Shown piece after piece: positions 23,147 to 35,312 of a stretch of DNA of 64,000 nt. This stretch comes from Allodiplogaster sudhausi. Taxonomy: Eukaryota; Nematoda; Chromadorea; Rhabditida; Diplogasteridae. The stretch spans positions 4,918,501 through 4,982,500 of the forward strand of contig CALZFC010000009.1 of the NCBI GenBank assembly GCA_945643635.1, given 5' to 3'. Within the stretch, counting starts at the first letter, position 1, and every line of letters starts with the position of its first letter. The notes beneath the pieces are model-generated. The model was given only the letters and a program-made list of their open reading frames with translations, was not told where the DNA came from and did not search any database. The position numbers and the translations under genes are program-made.

Positions 23147-26100
23147 AGAGAAGCAAAGACAAAATAAGGAAATAGAGAAAGGAAACAAACAGAGACAACA
23201 TTCAGTGAACAAATCGGAGAAAAGAAGCAAAGAAATTTATGGCAGAAAAATTTGAAGAAAAAATACGAGATCTTTCAACAAGCAGCTTGTTTGACAGCCG
23301 AGCGATATCGGCAAAGAGAGCAAAACACTTTGAAAATTCGATGGTGATCAGAGTGCAATGGAGGCAATCTACTGTTTTTTCCTCTTTAACATACTTTATC
23401 TTCCGTTCTCTCTCCTCCTCTTTCTTATCGCGCACTCTCTAGAAGGCTTTGCAAGATGTTCATCTCTTCAATCTCCACTTGCTTACATCCCTGGTCTACT
23501 CGAAACGCCTAGCACTTCCGCTTAATCTCTCGTATTCTGAAGTGGCTAGGAGAGAAAGGACCATTTCTCGTCGCCTCATTTGCGTAAAGAGATTGTCACG
23601 GAAAGAGAGAGACAGAGAGAGACACAGAGAGAAAGAAAGAGAGAGAAAGACAGACAGAGAGAGAGAGACGAAAAGAGCAGAAATGTCATGGAATTTGCAC
23701 AAGTTGGTCTCCGTTAAGAATACAGCGCATTTCTTTTAAGAGGAAGTGAGGGAACATAAGAATGCACGACATGGACTGTATAACATATAACACAAAAAAT
23801 TATTAATTAATAACTGATTTTTCAAATTTTAAACGATGGGTTTGCCGGGATTGGGGACTCATCGACACACTTTGCATTAAAGATCAGGATTAATGATGAA
23901 AGATGCAAATGAATGGTATTTCTGCAGCATGAAAGAAGTGATACGAGAAAGGGGATGGTGTTTGAGGGGTGACTCCTCCCTCTCCCCTCCATCTGGTGAC
24001 AGAGACCATTCAGCTGCCAGTCACTGGTCGTTCATCTTCTCATCACTTTCCGCTTGCTCTTTTTGCCACATTTGCTAGTCTTTCATCGCTGACTTTTGCT
24101 GCTTCTGCTGCATCTTCGGAGTGTTCGATTGGTAGAGACTCTTATTCTCTCTCTGATTCTCTCTCTCTCTTTCTTTACCTCTTAGTCTTAGGCCATAGAT
24201 TTTCTTCCATCATCGCTATCCCCTAAATGCCGTTCATTTTAGAATCCAGAAGTAACAATTCCGTTTGCCTAAGATCGAACGGGACTTTTAAAACATCTTG
24301 CGCTTGGCTTGCCGAAGGAGAAGAAAGCTCTATTCTCAGAAGTTGCCCAAAATCGGCCCTAAAGCATCTCTGATGGAAGAAGAAAGGAGCAAGGGAAGAA
24401 TGGACTCGAGTGTGCAAGAATGTACGTGTCTTCGATGAAGATGTGCAATCGGAAAAGGCCTAAGAAAAGCTACGAAAAAAGAGGGAGAAGCTCCCAAAGA
24501 GTCCCGGAGCATGCCAATGTGTACCACAAGAGAGGGGGGTGGAAGCCCACCTCCATGCTCCCCTCGAGGACAGGGAGGAGTGCCTGGATGGACACGGGCC
24601 ACTGCTCACGCAGCCTTCTCTTCTTCTTTCTCGCTGTCTCCTTTAGCCCCTTTCTTTTCTAACTACCCGTGATCTCTAAATTGTCTTGGCCTAACAGCTC
24701 GTGCCAGTCCGGAGTCTCTCAGGAGGTGACATGAAGTGAAAAAGGAGAGGGATCCAGCCTCATTCTGGCATCTGACATTGAGCGTTTCTTACAAGGCACT
24801 TATCTGTTCTCGCCCTAAAAAGTCTTTCTCGATTTCTCTACCTTCTTTCTTTCTTTTGCAAAACATTTATCCAAAGTTCCCTGTCGGATATGTCATGTCT
24901 ACAATGAGAAGGAACCGAGAAAATTATTTCCCCTGAAACCATTCGGTACGAGCAAACGGACTGTTAGCGATGAGAGCATCTTCGAATGAATGAGCTCCAA
25001 AATAAAGAGGTAAAATATATTTGTACGTAAATATGAACTTTTTTTTTGCGGATATTATACAACAAAAGAGCCCACAGAAGAAAAAAATTACCGCGGCTCT
25101 CAATTTGGCGCTTGTGGGAGACGGCATGTTTTCCTCGTTACCCTGTCAAGTCGGCGGGGGGGGGGGGCGTGGAAAAGGACAAGAAGGTGGAATCGAGCCA
25201 CCAACTGCATAACTCTTCGTCTGCCTCGTCGAGAGGAGGAGAAACACACGGAGAGAGGTGAAAAATGCTGCCCGACCACTAGGTTGCTCTCAATGAATAC
25301 AAGAGCACGCTGCACTCGCGATCTGTCATGTTGTTCGAGACGTCAGAGAAACAAAGAACCGCTCCGTTACTCTTGTGCTCTGCGTGGAGTGCTCCGACCT
25401 CCGACCCCACCTACTCAGCATACGGTAATATGCAAGACGAGAAAGCAAAACACGTCCGAGAGGTGGATTGAGATTAGAATAGAGAAAATATTTGCGAACT
25501 ATGCGATACTTGGATAATGGGGTCTGCCATCAACTGAAGTCCTCTCCTTCCGTTCCCTAGCGTAAACATGGTCTGAGGGGGGGGGGCGGTTCAGAGTTGC
25601 CATCGACAGGAAGAGGATAGAGCAGCTAATGGTCCACTCGGCTTCCTCATACACTTGGCCGCGCAGTCTTCATCTGCCACGCATTCTTAACTCTTTTATG
25701 CTTGCCTTTCCTGCTTCGCGCAGGAAATCAGCCCAATTAGAAGGGCGAAAACGGGGAGAAGCCATGGCAGATGACAGGCCCGGACGTCCTCATAATTAAG
25801 CAACATCCGTAGTGGAGGAGCACGTGGGAAGAGAGGGAGGATGCTGCTCCGCATCCTCACTCCTCCCTCTCTTCCCTCTGCTCTCTTATCTCTTATCTCT
25901 TCGTTGTCGCCTCCCACAACATCTCCAATATCCCTTTTCCCTCCCCCGGCTTCCGCACCTTTTCACTCTGGCGACCGTAGGCTAGAGATGCGCAGCAGTA
26001 ACGCTGTATCATCAGTTGCGAAGAGAGAAAGAGTAAGGGAGAAGGATGGAAGGAGAAGGAGAGAGAGCGCCATCGAGAGAAGAAGGTGAAGAAAAAAGAG

Positions 26101-28784
26101 AAATAGTTGCGCTCTTGTACATTTGCACATCCCTTTTCTCCTAGTTTCCACAGCTTTTCCTCTCTCTCTCTCAATCGGTCTTTCTCTCGCTCTCCCTCTA
26201 TCTGTGCCCAAAGTGCGAAAGTGTCATCTACTAGTCCGCTCACTGGCCCCGCGCATGCATCGATGCCAATCAGGTTAGGCCGACCCAGGAGGAGCACGTT
26301 GAGGAGAAGAAGAGGGGGGGGGGAGCCACAGTGCTATTGGCTCCCCGGGCGAGGTCTTCTGGCCCATCTTTGTTTTGCGGAATCACGGGACACAGAAAGA
26401 GTGAGGCGAGCAGAGAAAGGACAAAAATGGACGACGACGAGAAGTCTCAAAGGGGGAGAAAAAGAGAGCGATAATAGAGAAGGATCAAGCAATCCGAGAG
26501 CTCGACAGAATGCAGCCTTCTCTGCGGTGCGCGGAGTCATGGATGGGAACTTGTAAAAGAAGCAGCCTCAGCGGATAATTAGGGGACACATTGAGAAGAC
26601 GGCAAATCGGCTGAATCGCCGAGCAGCCGCAAAGGCATGGGATATTAGCCATGGAGGGAAAAAAGGGAAACCCGTTCCCGAAGGGGCAAGGAGCACACCG
26701 GCAGCGAGGAAGGTACATATGTATGTAACAAGATTTGTTCAAGCACATACGAGCTATTAGATGTGCAAAAATTTGCACATTTGTAGCAAATACTCACTTC
26801 TGTTTTCCTTTTATGCCGAAGATTTTTGCATCCTCAGGACAACAATTCGAGTACACATTGCTCGACGATGTTCGAATGATACAACAAGCGATGCATGAGA
26901 AAGACGAGTGAATAGAACCAAAAAGAGAGATAGATAGAGAAATAGAGAGAGGCAGAGATGAAGAGAGAAAATCGGGCAGTACCACAAGGAGCGAGATCCC
27001 CACTCCGGAATGGGAATCTGCATGCACAACTGCCATCCTACGGAGAGTTCTTTCGAGTGAAGTTGACTTGAGCACACTGAGGAGAGATTGAGCGAGGGGA
27101 CGGATAAAAATATGAAAAGCATTGAAATCATTGTGGAATTCAAGAAGGAAAGGAGAATGGAGAGTGGACTAAAGCAAAAGGGGCACTGTGGAGGTGCGCG
27201 ACTCCGTTACAATGGAGGAAATCAAGTAGTAAATGGAGAATGGAAAGGAGCGAGCGAGGAAAAGAAAGAGAGAAAGAGCGCAGGTGGGAGAGAGAGACAG
27301 AGAGAGAAAAGAAATAGGATGTCGTCTCCGTGGTTGGCCTGGCCGCTCTCGTGGGAAGTGAGTGCCTTGCAATTCTGCCATCCACCACTGAGCATTCAAA
27401 GAGTTCTCGTACCATCCAACGAATGAATGACGAATGCGCTGAGAAGTCAGGAATTCTCTCGAAGGAAAGCTACCACGTGCCAGTTCTCCTCTTCATACGA
27501 AAAACTGTCCCCAAAAAAAAGCGAAATTATAGAATCCCATGACGACTTGCAAGAACGCGCGGTAAAAAGGGCAGGATTCCCGCATATTGGGACTCATGAA
27601 AGTAGCGTTCGAGAGGGAGAGCTCGCCTGGCTCATACGGTAGCAGCCTTCAGGCTTCATTTTAAGACTATGCACTCGCGACGAAATGTAACAAAATGCCT
27701 GGGAAAACATTAAAAAAAGTTTAGTATTCTTTACAACAAACAGCGAAGGGATAACATTCCAGATGCTTGTTTTCCATCAGTCTTCTGCTGCATTCCGGTG
27801 CTACTTTTTATCTGTAAAATTTTCAACACTTCGCTTAAAAAAGGCGACTTAATCTCAGAAAGGGCGTGCGAAGGGAAACAGACGTCATGTGAAAATCATA
27901 GAAATGAGCAAATGACTCTTAAATAATGCAAAAAAGAAGATATCGCCTTGACTTTGGCAGACATTTGAACGTATTTAGATGAGTTTGAATGTACATTTAC
28001 ATGCATTCATGGACACATCTGCATGGCGGAAATGAGAATTTGGTGCATCACTTGGAATGATGCCAATTCTCCTTTTTCTCTCTTTTACAACCGCTTACTC
28101 TTTCTCTTCTCGTTTCTCTCTCTCTTTTTCTCTTCCTATTTTCTCCCATTTTCTCCTCGCACATCGTGTGTCTACTCGATTCTACACGAACGGCTAATAC
28201 ATCTTGACAATATAGAAGATCTCTCTCTTCACACTCGGGACTCTCGTCGGCCGAGTTCGCTCTATAGCAAGCGAAATGAAAAGGAGAAGAAAGCAAAGGA
28301 GAGTAATCTGAAGAAGGCGAGAGAGAATATATGACAGCACGAGATGCCAAGAGACAGAGCGAGGGCAAGATATCCGAGAAGAAGAGACAGGAGAAGTACA
28401 TACTATACAATGATGGCATCAACAATTGGGATTACGACTAAAGTAGCTGCAAAAATAGGATCTTTTAAAGGATACACTGTACAAATATCCCGGAATGCAA
28501 GATTTAATATTATAAACAAAAAAAGAACCGAAAATGGCTTGAAATGAGCAGCGAATATTACGCGGTTTGTCTGCGAACGCGTGCTTGCACAACACTTCCG
28601 CGGCTCCAGACTGTCTGGTGTGGCAGGCCCAGACGGTATACCAGGGGCGTCTTTGTCTCTCCTGCCCCACTATTCCAATGTCTACTCGAGGACAGGAGAG
28701 CAAAGAGACATGGCAGCTATGGCTATTGGCTCCTGCCCTGATGCCGGAACGTCACGGTTGACAAGGCAGGCGCGCTTCCGCCGT

Positions 28785-28788
<4 letters not shown>

Positions 28789-28830
<42 letters not shown>
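28789..28830. repeat. (CT)n microsatellite
   Basis: About 21 uninterrupted CT units. Confidence 0.95.
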
Positions 28831-28837
<7 letters not shown>

Positions 28838-29834
28838 ATCTCTCTTGAACCCATTTCTTAGAAGAAGAGCACACTATTCCACTAAAGCGGCAGACCGATT
28901 TGGGTGCACATGGTTAACTAATAAGGTGTCTCCTCTCAACCTACAACAATTCTGTCTGTCTGCGTAACCTAATAGTTTGATGTTTGTTGGAGCAAAATTC
29001 GACACTTTGTTGTCTGTTTCAAAGACTAGTAATGCAAGAAGGCCGTTCAGCCAACCTCTCCGGCCGAGTCTGTCATGGTGTCGGAGGGCCGTCGATTAGC
29101 AGCCAGGCTCCGGCCGAGTCCGTGGGATGGTCCGGGCCCTTTCTGGCAGAGTCGCAACCAAGGAACAGGGCCAGGCTGCCAGGCCGCTTCTGTCTTCCTT
29201 CCTTTCTATCTCGTTCTTCTTCTTCTCTATTCTCCTAGACACTTTCGGGCTCCGAAGAAGACTCTCGCACACACCCGATGGAGAGAGCGGCCAACTCGAA
29301 AACGTCTAATGAGGCGAGCACCGCCCCCTCCCATCCAACCCCTCTACTCTTCTCTCTTCCCTCCCCTTTTCACACCCTCCGGGTCTTACGCAGCTTCTCC
29401 CTCTTCTACGCCTCCTCCGCCGCTCTCCTCTTTTTCTGGCGCCCATTGTTTATTGCACATTCTTCGACACCAGATTCTCGGTCGCATGACCCGTCTGCAT
29501 AACTGACAATTCCGGCCGACCAACAAGCATTTCTGTTGCCTTCCACTGATCCCTCTCTTACGAGATCATTGGAGAACAGAGAAGGCCAAAGCACCCAAGA
29601 AGGCCCCTGCCTGACCTCCGATCCGTCTGCTCTGGCCAGATGCATATTTCACGAGGTTGTCACCCTCTACGCATGCGTCCATTGTGAGGACGCGGGCTTG
29701 GAGCGCCCATCTATAGAGTGGCGTGGAGGAACCCGGACCCCCGAGTAGTTCAGTTGTGGGAGTTCATCCCGCCTCGATTATTGCTGCCGCTGGAACGGTG
29801 CGCGATGGGATGCCTACTTCTGTCCCCCTCCTTC

Positions 29835-29839
29835 CTCTC

Positions 29840-29892
<53 letters not shown>
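29835..29892. repeat. (CT)n microsatellite
   Basis: CT units with TTTCT interruptions near the left end and an uninterrupted right half. Confidence 0.95.
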
Positions 29893-29896
<4 letters not shown>

Positions 29897-30640
29897 CCAT
29901 TCTTTTTGCCATTGCCATTTTCTATCCGTGAAAGAAAGCGGACTCGGTTAGTAAGCACTTGAGAATGACGCTCACTTGGCAGTTGTCGGAAGGCAGAAGC
30001 AGCAGTGGGAGCGGGGGAGGGAGTGACGGACAAATGATCCTACATATAAGCCTGCTGCCCTTCAAATGGAAGACACACATGGATGCACAAATACACACAG
30101 ACACACACACTTTTCCCCTTTTTGTGCAAACAGAAGAGTGGATCAGAGCCGTTTTGAGCTGTGGCCTCTCCTGCGCCTGTCGCAATCACGGATTTAGTGT
30201 GTCCGGACGACTCGGAACGCAATGAAACAGAAGAGACGGGAGAGAAAAGTCTGAATGGCGTCAAGGCGAGACCAATTGTCCAAGCTTCTCGCTGCCTCAG
30301 ACACCTCATCCGTCTAGATTGCAGAGAATGACAGCATTGACTCTGCCAGAGATTACATTTCACATACTCATTGTAGCAAGACGGTGAACATTCCTGAGAA
30401 ATGTGTCATGGAAATCAGTTCTATAACCTCTTTCCCTGCTTATATTTAATTCCCCAAGAACTGATAAGTCACTCATTCCCATATTCTTGTGGCAATTCTT
30501 TCTTTCCACTTGTTTCCCCCACATGTTCCACCCCCCCCCCCCTTCCGTGTCATGCACAGTGCTGTTATGACCCAGTATGATGTAACAGAATCTAGGTTGT
30601 GGCGCTTACACTAGGCCCTGCGCCACTCGTTCACTTTGCT

Positions 30641-30668
30641 GGTTTAGACACCCAAGTTTGGGGTGTCT
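30641..30668 (+). other. SL1-like stem-loop, 5' LTR copy
   Basis: Same arrangement as at 31912 in the 3' LTR. Here the exon-side end reads TTTGGG instead of TTTGAG, which changes one loop base. The stem GACACC/GGTGTC is intact. Confidence 0.6.
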
Positions 30669-30749
30669 CAGGACAAACAAATCTCTTCCATCTCGGCTCA
30701 CGCAACACAGGATCCGCACCGAGGGATCTCCGGGGCACGACAGTGCCGC

Positions 30750-30852
30750 CTCTGCTGAGGGGAGCAGAGAAGAGCCAGAGGAGAGCCTCTGGCTGAGCGC
30801 AACAGCGCACCTCTGCTGATGGGAGCAGAGAAGAACCAGGACGACCCTGGTT
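30750..30852 (+). other. Chain of four LTR hairpins
   Basis: Perfect inverted repeats in a row: CTCTGCT/AGCAGAG (30750-30769), AGCCAGAGG/CCTCTGGCT (30773-30794), CTCTGCT/AGCAGAG again (30811-30830) and AACCAGG/CCTGGTT (30834-30852). GCGC-AACA-GCGC lies between the second and third. The series is repeated in the 3' LTR at about 32021-32123. Confidence 0.85.
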
Positions 30853-30972
30853 GAACCCCACAGCTGGTGCGAGTGCACGCTGGAGGGAAGAGGGCACCGA
30901 GGTGACCCTTTGGACTAGACGAAAGCCCGGGCACGTCAGCTCCCCGGTCATATCCATTGACTTTCCGTCACA

Positions 30973-30990
30973 TGGGGGCCGAACCGGGAT
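30973..30990 (+). other. Primer-binding site, tRNA-Pro
   Basis: TGGGGGCCGAACCGGGAT starts immediately after the LTR. It is complementary to the 3' end of a tRNA whose acceptor strand is TTCGGCC, then C, then CCA, which is the nematode tRNA-Pro end (5' strand GGCCGAA) as I recall it. Confidence 0.75.
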
Positions 30991-31667
30991 CCTGAAGAGC
31001 TGAGCCGAGACGTCACACTGTTGATTCCGTTGGAGCTTCTTGGCTCCGTACGGCAATCCGGTGCTGAAGAGACTTTGTTAAGTTTGCGGGAACTCAACGT
31101 GGCGCACCATCACTGTTAAGCGGCGCAGTGATACCAGCGCATCCGTTGAAGCATATCGCCAACCCGCAGCGGGCCAGCCCCACATAAAGGCAGCCACATC
31201 AACGTGGACCAGCCCTGCCTTCCTGGCTCTAATTCAAGCGATCACAAGTGATTCGCTGATTGAGGCTTCTCTGCTTCTCAGTTGAGAACTTGTGAATCTG
31301 CTTTTCCGAATGGGGCATCCTGCTTATCATCCCCATTCGTCGACAGTTCTCTGGTCAACTACAATCTTCTCGAATCATGGTCGTCGGCAATATCGCAAGC
31401 GAAGCGCGGCACCACACCGATCCAGAGCAACTAGAAATCTTTCGAGAAGTCCTCGCAGCAACTGATATGATGATCAACCGAGAACCCATTATCCAAGGAG
31501 GCCACAATTAGCATTTTCGCTAGCATTGTGTTATGTATTTTGCCTCATCTTCTCGGTCTTCATCTACATCATTGCCACACTTCTTCCCATATACACCAGC
31601 CATGCTCGTCGAGTGACTGACTCCCAAACCTCTTTCTTTGTCGCTGTCGGGGCGCCAGTAACTGCCC

Positions 31668-31675
31668 CAGGGGGA
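31668..31675 (+). other. Polypurine tract
   Basis: CAGGGGGA abuts the TG of the 3' LTR and would prime plus-strand synthesis. Confidence 0.65.
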
Positions 31676-32243
31676 TGTCATGGAAATCAGTTCTATAACC
31701 TCTTTCCCTGCTTATATTTAATTCCCCAAGAACTGATAAGTCACTCATTCCCATATTCTTGTGGCAATTCTTTCTTTCCACTTGTTTCCCCCACATGTTC
31801 CACCCCCCCCCCCTTCCGTGTCATGCACAGTGCTGTTATGACCCAGTATGATGTAACAGAATCTAGGTTGTGGCGCTTACACTAGACCCTGCGCCACTCG
31901 TTCACTTTGCTGGTTTAGACACCCAAGTTTGAGGTGTCTCAGGATAAACAAATCTCTTCCATCTCGGCTCACGCAACACAGGATCCGCACCGAGGGATCT
32001 CCGGGGCACGACAGTGCCGCCTCTGCTGAGGGGAGCAGAGAAGAGCCAGAGGAGAGCCTCTGGCTGAGCGCAACAGCGCACCTCTGCTGATGGGAGCAGA
32101 GAAGAACCAGGACGACCCTGGTTGAACCCCACAGCTGGTGCGAGTGCACGCTGGAGGGAAGAGGGCACCGAGGTGACCCTTTGGACTAGACTGAAGCCCA
32201 GGCACGTCAGCTCCCCGGTCATATCCATTGACTTTCCGTCACA
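31676..32243 (+). repeat. 3' LTR (568 bp)
   Basis: Nearly identical to the 5' LTR. Visible differences include GAGGTGTC against GGGGTGTC and a few transitions. It is followed by the AATG target duplication. Confidence 0.9.
31912..31939 (+). other. SL1-like spliced-leader stem-loop in 3' LTR
   Basis: GGTTTA, three different bases, then ACCCAAGTTTGAG: 19 of 22 positions match nematode SL1, with GT directly after, where SL RNA has its donor. The bases beyond the donor form the stem GACACC/GGTGTC around CAAGTTTGA. SL1 RNA stem-loop I has the same loop with TTACC/GGTAA. I see no Sm site downstream, so it is not a complete SL RNA gene. Confidence 0.6.
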
Positions 32244-32527
32244 AATGTCCACGATGTAGAAAAGGCAACAACCGCGTTTATCACAATAGCACCCTTCACC
32301 CAAGCGTGACATTCCTGTTACCGTGTGAGAACAATAGTGTGAGAATTCGACACGAAAATGCCAGAATAAGGGAAGTACAAAAACGGGAACGATTCCACTC
32401 TGAAACTGACACCGGCAATTCACGTGAGCGCATGGAAAGTGCTTGTTGAAATATTAATGAACGGATTGATTTAGGAGAGGGATAAATTAGATTAGATGAG
32501 AGCGAGATCCAGAGGGACGGGGAGAGC

Positions 32528-32578
<51 letters not shown>

Positions 32579-33356
32579 CACGAGGAGGTGGATGAAGAAT
32601 GAAACGGAGATGGCTCTCCTTTGCATATACTCAGCCCTATTGGTTTGGATCGTGTGCGTCTCATTTACTGCTTCCACTCATGCTCCTCTTTCTGTTTTTC
32701 CTTTCTCTCTTGATGCCGCTCGATTTGCACTCTTTCTCTTTTCGCTCTCCAACTTTCATCCACTCTCTCTGCTCTGATGCCATCATCAACTTCTCTCTCT
32801 CTCTCTCTCTCAATTCTCCTCTATCCCCTCTATCGTCATTCGACCTCAACGTCTTCATATTGTTTGCTTCTCGCTGAAATGACCAAACAGATGCTGCAGC
32901 GGTTATTACGAATTGCAGCAAGCAAGCAGATGACTCATAAAAAAAGAGTCTTTCTGCAGTCGTGACGCGGCCTGTCAAGACCGTCTCTGACGACAAGGAA
33001 ATGTTCGTCTTCCGCGTCTCTCCATCCATTGTTTCTTCAGCAACTTGCCATCCCATGCATCTCTTAAGACGGCCGCCAAATGTCCTCGATGTCGTGACAA
33101 TTTGCACGGCGACATCCGGCAGAGGGAGCGAGAGAGGCGATGGCGGGCACTTTTTGCCCTCCGTCCTCCGCTAGTCCTGGGAGCGACAACTTGCAAGGGT
33201 GCAAGGGAGGCTCCGGATGTCCCTACTTGAGCGGCGCTGCTGGGAAGACGCTGACTGACTGCTCCCTCTTCTCTTTTTAATGCAGTAGAAATGCCAAGGG
33301 CACATCTTGTTTTGAGGGTGCTTTACTCTCTGCATGTCTCGTTGTCTCTGAATGTC

Positions 33357-33390
<34 letters not shown>

Positions 33391-33557
33391 GAGGAAGATC
33401 GCTTTCAGTCTCTATGGCGCAACCAGCTTCCTTCCGGCGGCCGCCTAGGGTAGAAAGAAGAAGATTGGTCTGTCCGGGCGAGCAAAGTAAATGTGTAGGA
33501 GTGGCAGAGATATCGCTAGTAGAGATGGAGGGGGGGGGGCAAGGGAGAAGGCGAGAT

Positions 33558-33602
<45 letters not shown>

Positions 33603-34446
33603 GGGCTGAATACGAAATGCCGAGAACCTCACGCGCGCCTCTCCGATTTGTCGATTCTGACGACATGGACAATAGAGATGAAGCATGAGATGGCAGCTCT
33701 GCAATGCACACCCCACTGCGGGGGTTCGCGGCCCACGCCATGCGATCTGCGCCTTCTTACGAATACGAAATGGAAAAAAAAATTAATATTAATCGATGCA
33801 CTTTCAGCAGCTATAAATAAGATTCGATCTCGGATCAGAAGGAATTCAAAAATTTCTTAACTAAATTTACTGAAGTAATTTAAAGGGGAATAAACACCTC
33901 AATGAGGGAATTGAAAGAACTAAACGACGGAGAGAGAAAGATAAAGAGTTTAGCCAACTACTTAGAGGTAAGAGCAATTTCTTAAGAAGACATATTTGTA
34001 AACTTAAGGCAAGACGCTTCGAAAGCAACTAGAGTGTGTCTATCATGGTTCTCCTTTTTCTCAGTCAACTCTAGGCAATACAATAGGTTCAACCTTACAT
34101 TTCGACTATAATGTCGTGCTTTCCCTACCTTTCCGACTATCCGTGTTTGATTGCTAGACCGTACTATTGGCAATAACGTGGCTGATGTGATTTTTTTTAA
34201 AAGAAATTAGGAGAGAGAAGTTGCTCTGAAACGAAAGAGAGACAGAGAGAGAGATAGAGAGAGATCAGAAAGAAAGGCAGAGTAGAACATGAAATACAAT
34301 GTAGTGACATCGCGCATGGCACTGAAAATGCAACATGGCGTGTGAAGATGGCTACTTGATGGGCCTTGTGACCGGACTAGTAGTTCCGTGAAGAGGAAGA
34401 CACAGAATGGGGTTCTGAGAGAGAGGCAGGGAGAGAGAGAAGAGAC

Positions 34447-34482
<36 letters not shown>

Positions 34483-34920
34483 AAAGAGAAAGATCTGTCC
34501 GTGCCCGTGCCTCCTCTCCAACCATTCCTTCTTATTGCAAACGAATTGTAGCGTGGCTCATCAGAATTCGTTGCGTCTCGAGAGGTCCGCTCAGTGTGTA
34601 CAAACAAGAGCCACAGAACGAGGGGCCATCAGGGTCGCCCACGGGTCTTGAGGGGGTACTCTCTGATAATTAGAAGCCATTTTCACTCGGTAGACGTCTC
34701 TTTTTTCCCTGGAAGCCGAAATAGCCAACAAAAGAAGCTGATGAAGGAGGAAGCCAAAAAAAGAAGTAAAATATCCAGCATACTCCTAAAATAGTCATCC
34801 AATTAATTAATCAACTGAGTTGAAAGTGAAGAAACATTGAGTCTTTACGAGATAATCTTCTGAAGCGAAAACGAGATAGAACGGGAAATCTTTCGACATT
34901 GGATTGTAGCTCGTAAACAA

Positions 34921-35014
34921 TCGTTGCAGCATTCATTCATTGCAGGGCGCTCGCACATAATAGACTATCGTTGCAGCATTCATTCATTGCAGGGCGCTCG
35001 CACATAATAGACTA
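34921..35014. repeat. 47-bp exact tandem duplication
   Basis: Two identical adjacent copies (34921-34967, 34968-35014) beginning TCGTTGCAGC and ending TAGACTA. Absence of divergence suggests a recent event or an assembly artefact. Confidence 0.95.
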
Positions 35015-35312
35015 AGTTGAATAAATACATTTGGTCTCAGGGATAGCGAACGCCACAATATTCTGCCAGCTATAAATTCTCTGCAATAAATTATAAACAA
35101 AAACCATATTTCTCGCTACTTTCCATAACAAACGAATTAAAAAGTGTCCTAACATAAGGCTAGTTCTTTTATTATTCACATTAATCAACATTTATATGAT
35201 GGGCAGTAGTAAATTTTGAATCCTTCAAAATTTACTGTTGCATTCTTCAAGCATTTCATCATACAAAGCAAGTCGGTATTAAAATTTTTTATTTTGCGTC
35301 CGAAAGCAGTTT

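Larger units (their letters stand above)
20980..30403. other. Intergenic, microsatellite-rich
   Basis: Upstream flank of the GPCR and a long spacer. It contains many (CT)n/(GA)n tracts (22.24-22.27, 22.46-22.49, 23.11-23.14, 28.79-28.83, 29.83-29.89 kb) and several G or C runs of 8-10 bases (25.16, 25.58, 26.32 kb). Any 5' non-coding exon of the GPCR should lie in the first kilobases, but I cannot place it. I see no coding region with phase-consistent exons. Confidence 0.45.
30404..30972 (+). repeat. 5' LTR (569 bp)
   Basis: Begins TG and ends CA. It has a possible TATA box (TATATTTAA at 30441), a C run at 30530-30541, an SL1-like stem-loop from 30641 and a chain of hairpins at 30750-30852. 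Confidence 0.9.
30404..32243 (+). mobile_element. Short LTR retroelement, deletion derivative
   Basis: Complete 1.84-kb insertion. Direct LTRs (30404-30972, 31676-32243) start TGTCATGG, end CCGTCACA and differ at only a few positions, so the insertion is fairly recent. The flanks carry a 4-bp duplication AATG (30400-30403 and 32244-32247). The 5' LTR is followed directly by a primer-binding site and the 3' LTR is preceded by a purine run AGGGGGA. The 703-bp interior lacks protease, reverse transcriptase and integrase. It holds one short frame from an ATG at 31378 (about 44 codons) and, near the 3' end, a frame with one membrane-spanning stretch around 31526-31600. It is best read as the two ends of a longer element after a large internal loss, dependent on a full-length relative. 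The superfamily (Gypsy or BEL/Pao) is not decided. Confidence 0.9.

Noticed and set aside
31912..32020. Complete SL RNA gene
   Set aside because: Only the leader and stem-loop I are recognisable. No Sm-binding site or third stem-loop follows, so it is recorded as SL-like only.
31902..32423. 173-residue minus-strand frame
   Set aside because: It lies antisense across the 3' LTR and into its flank; the LTR part is mirrored in the other LTR, so it is not a gene.
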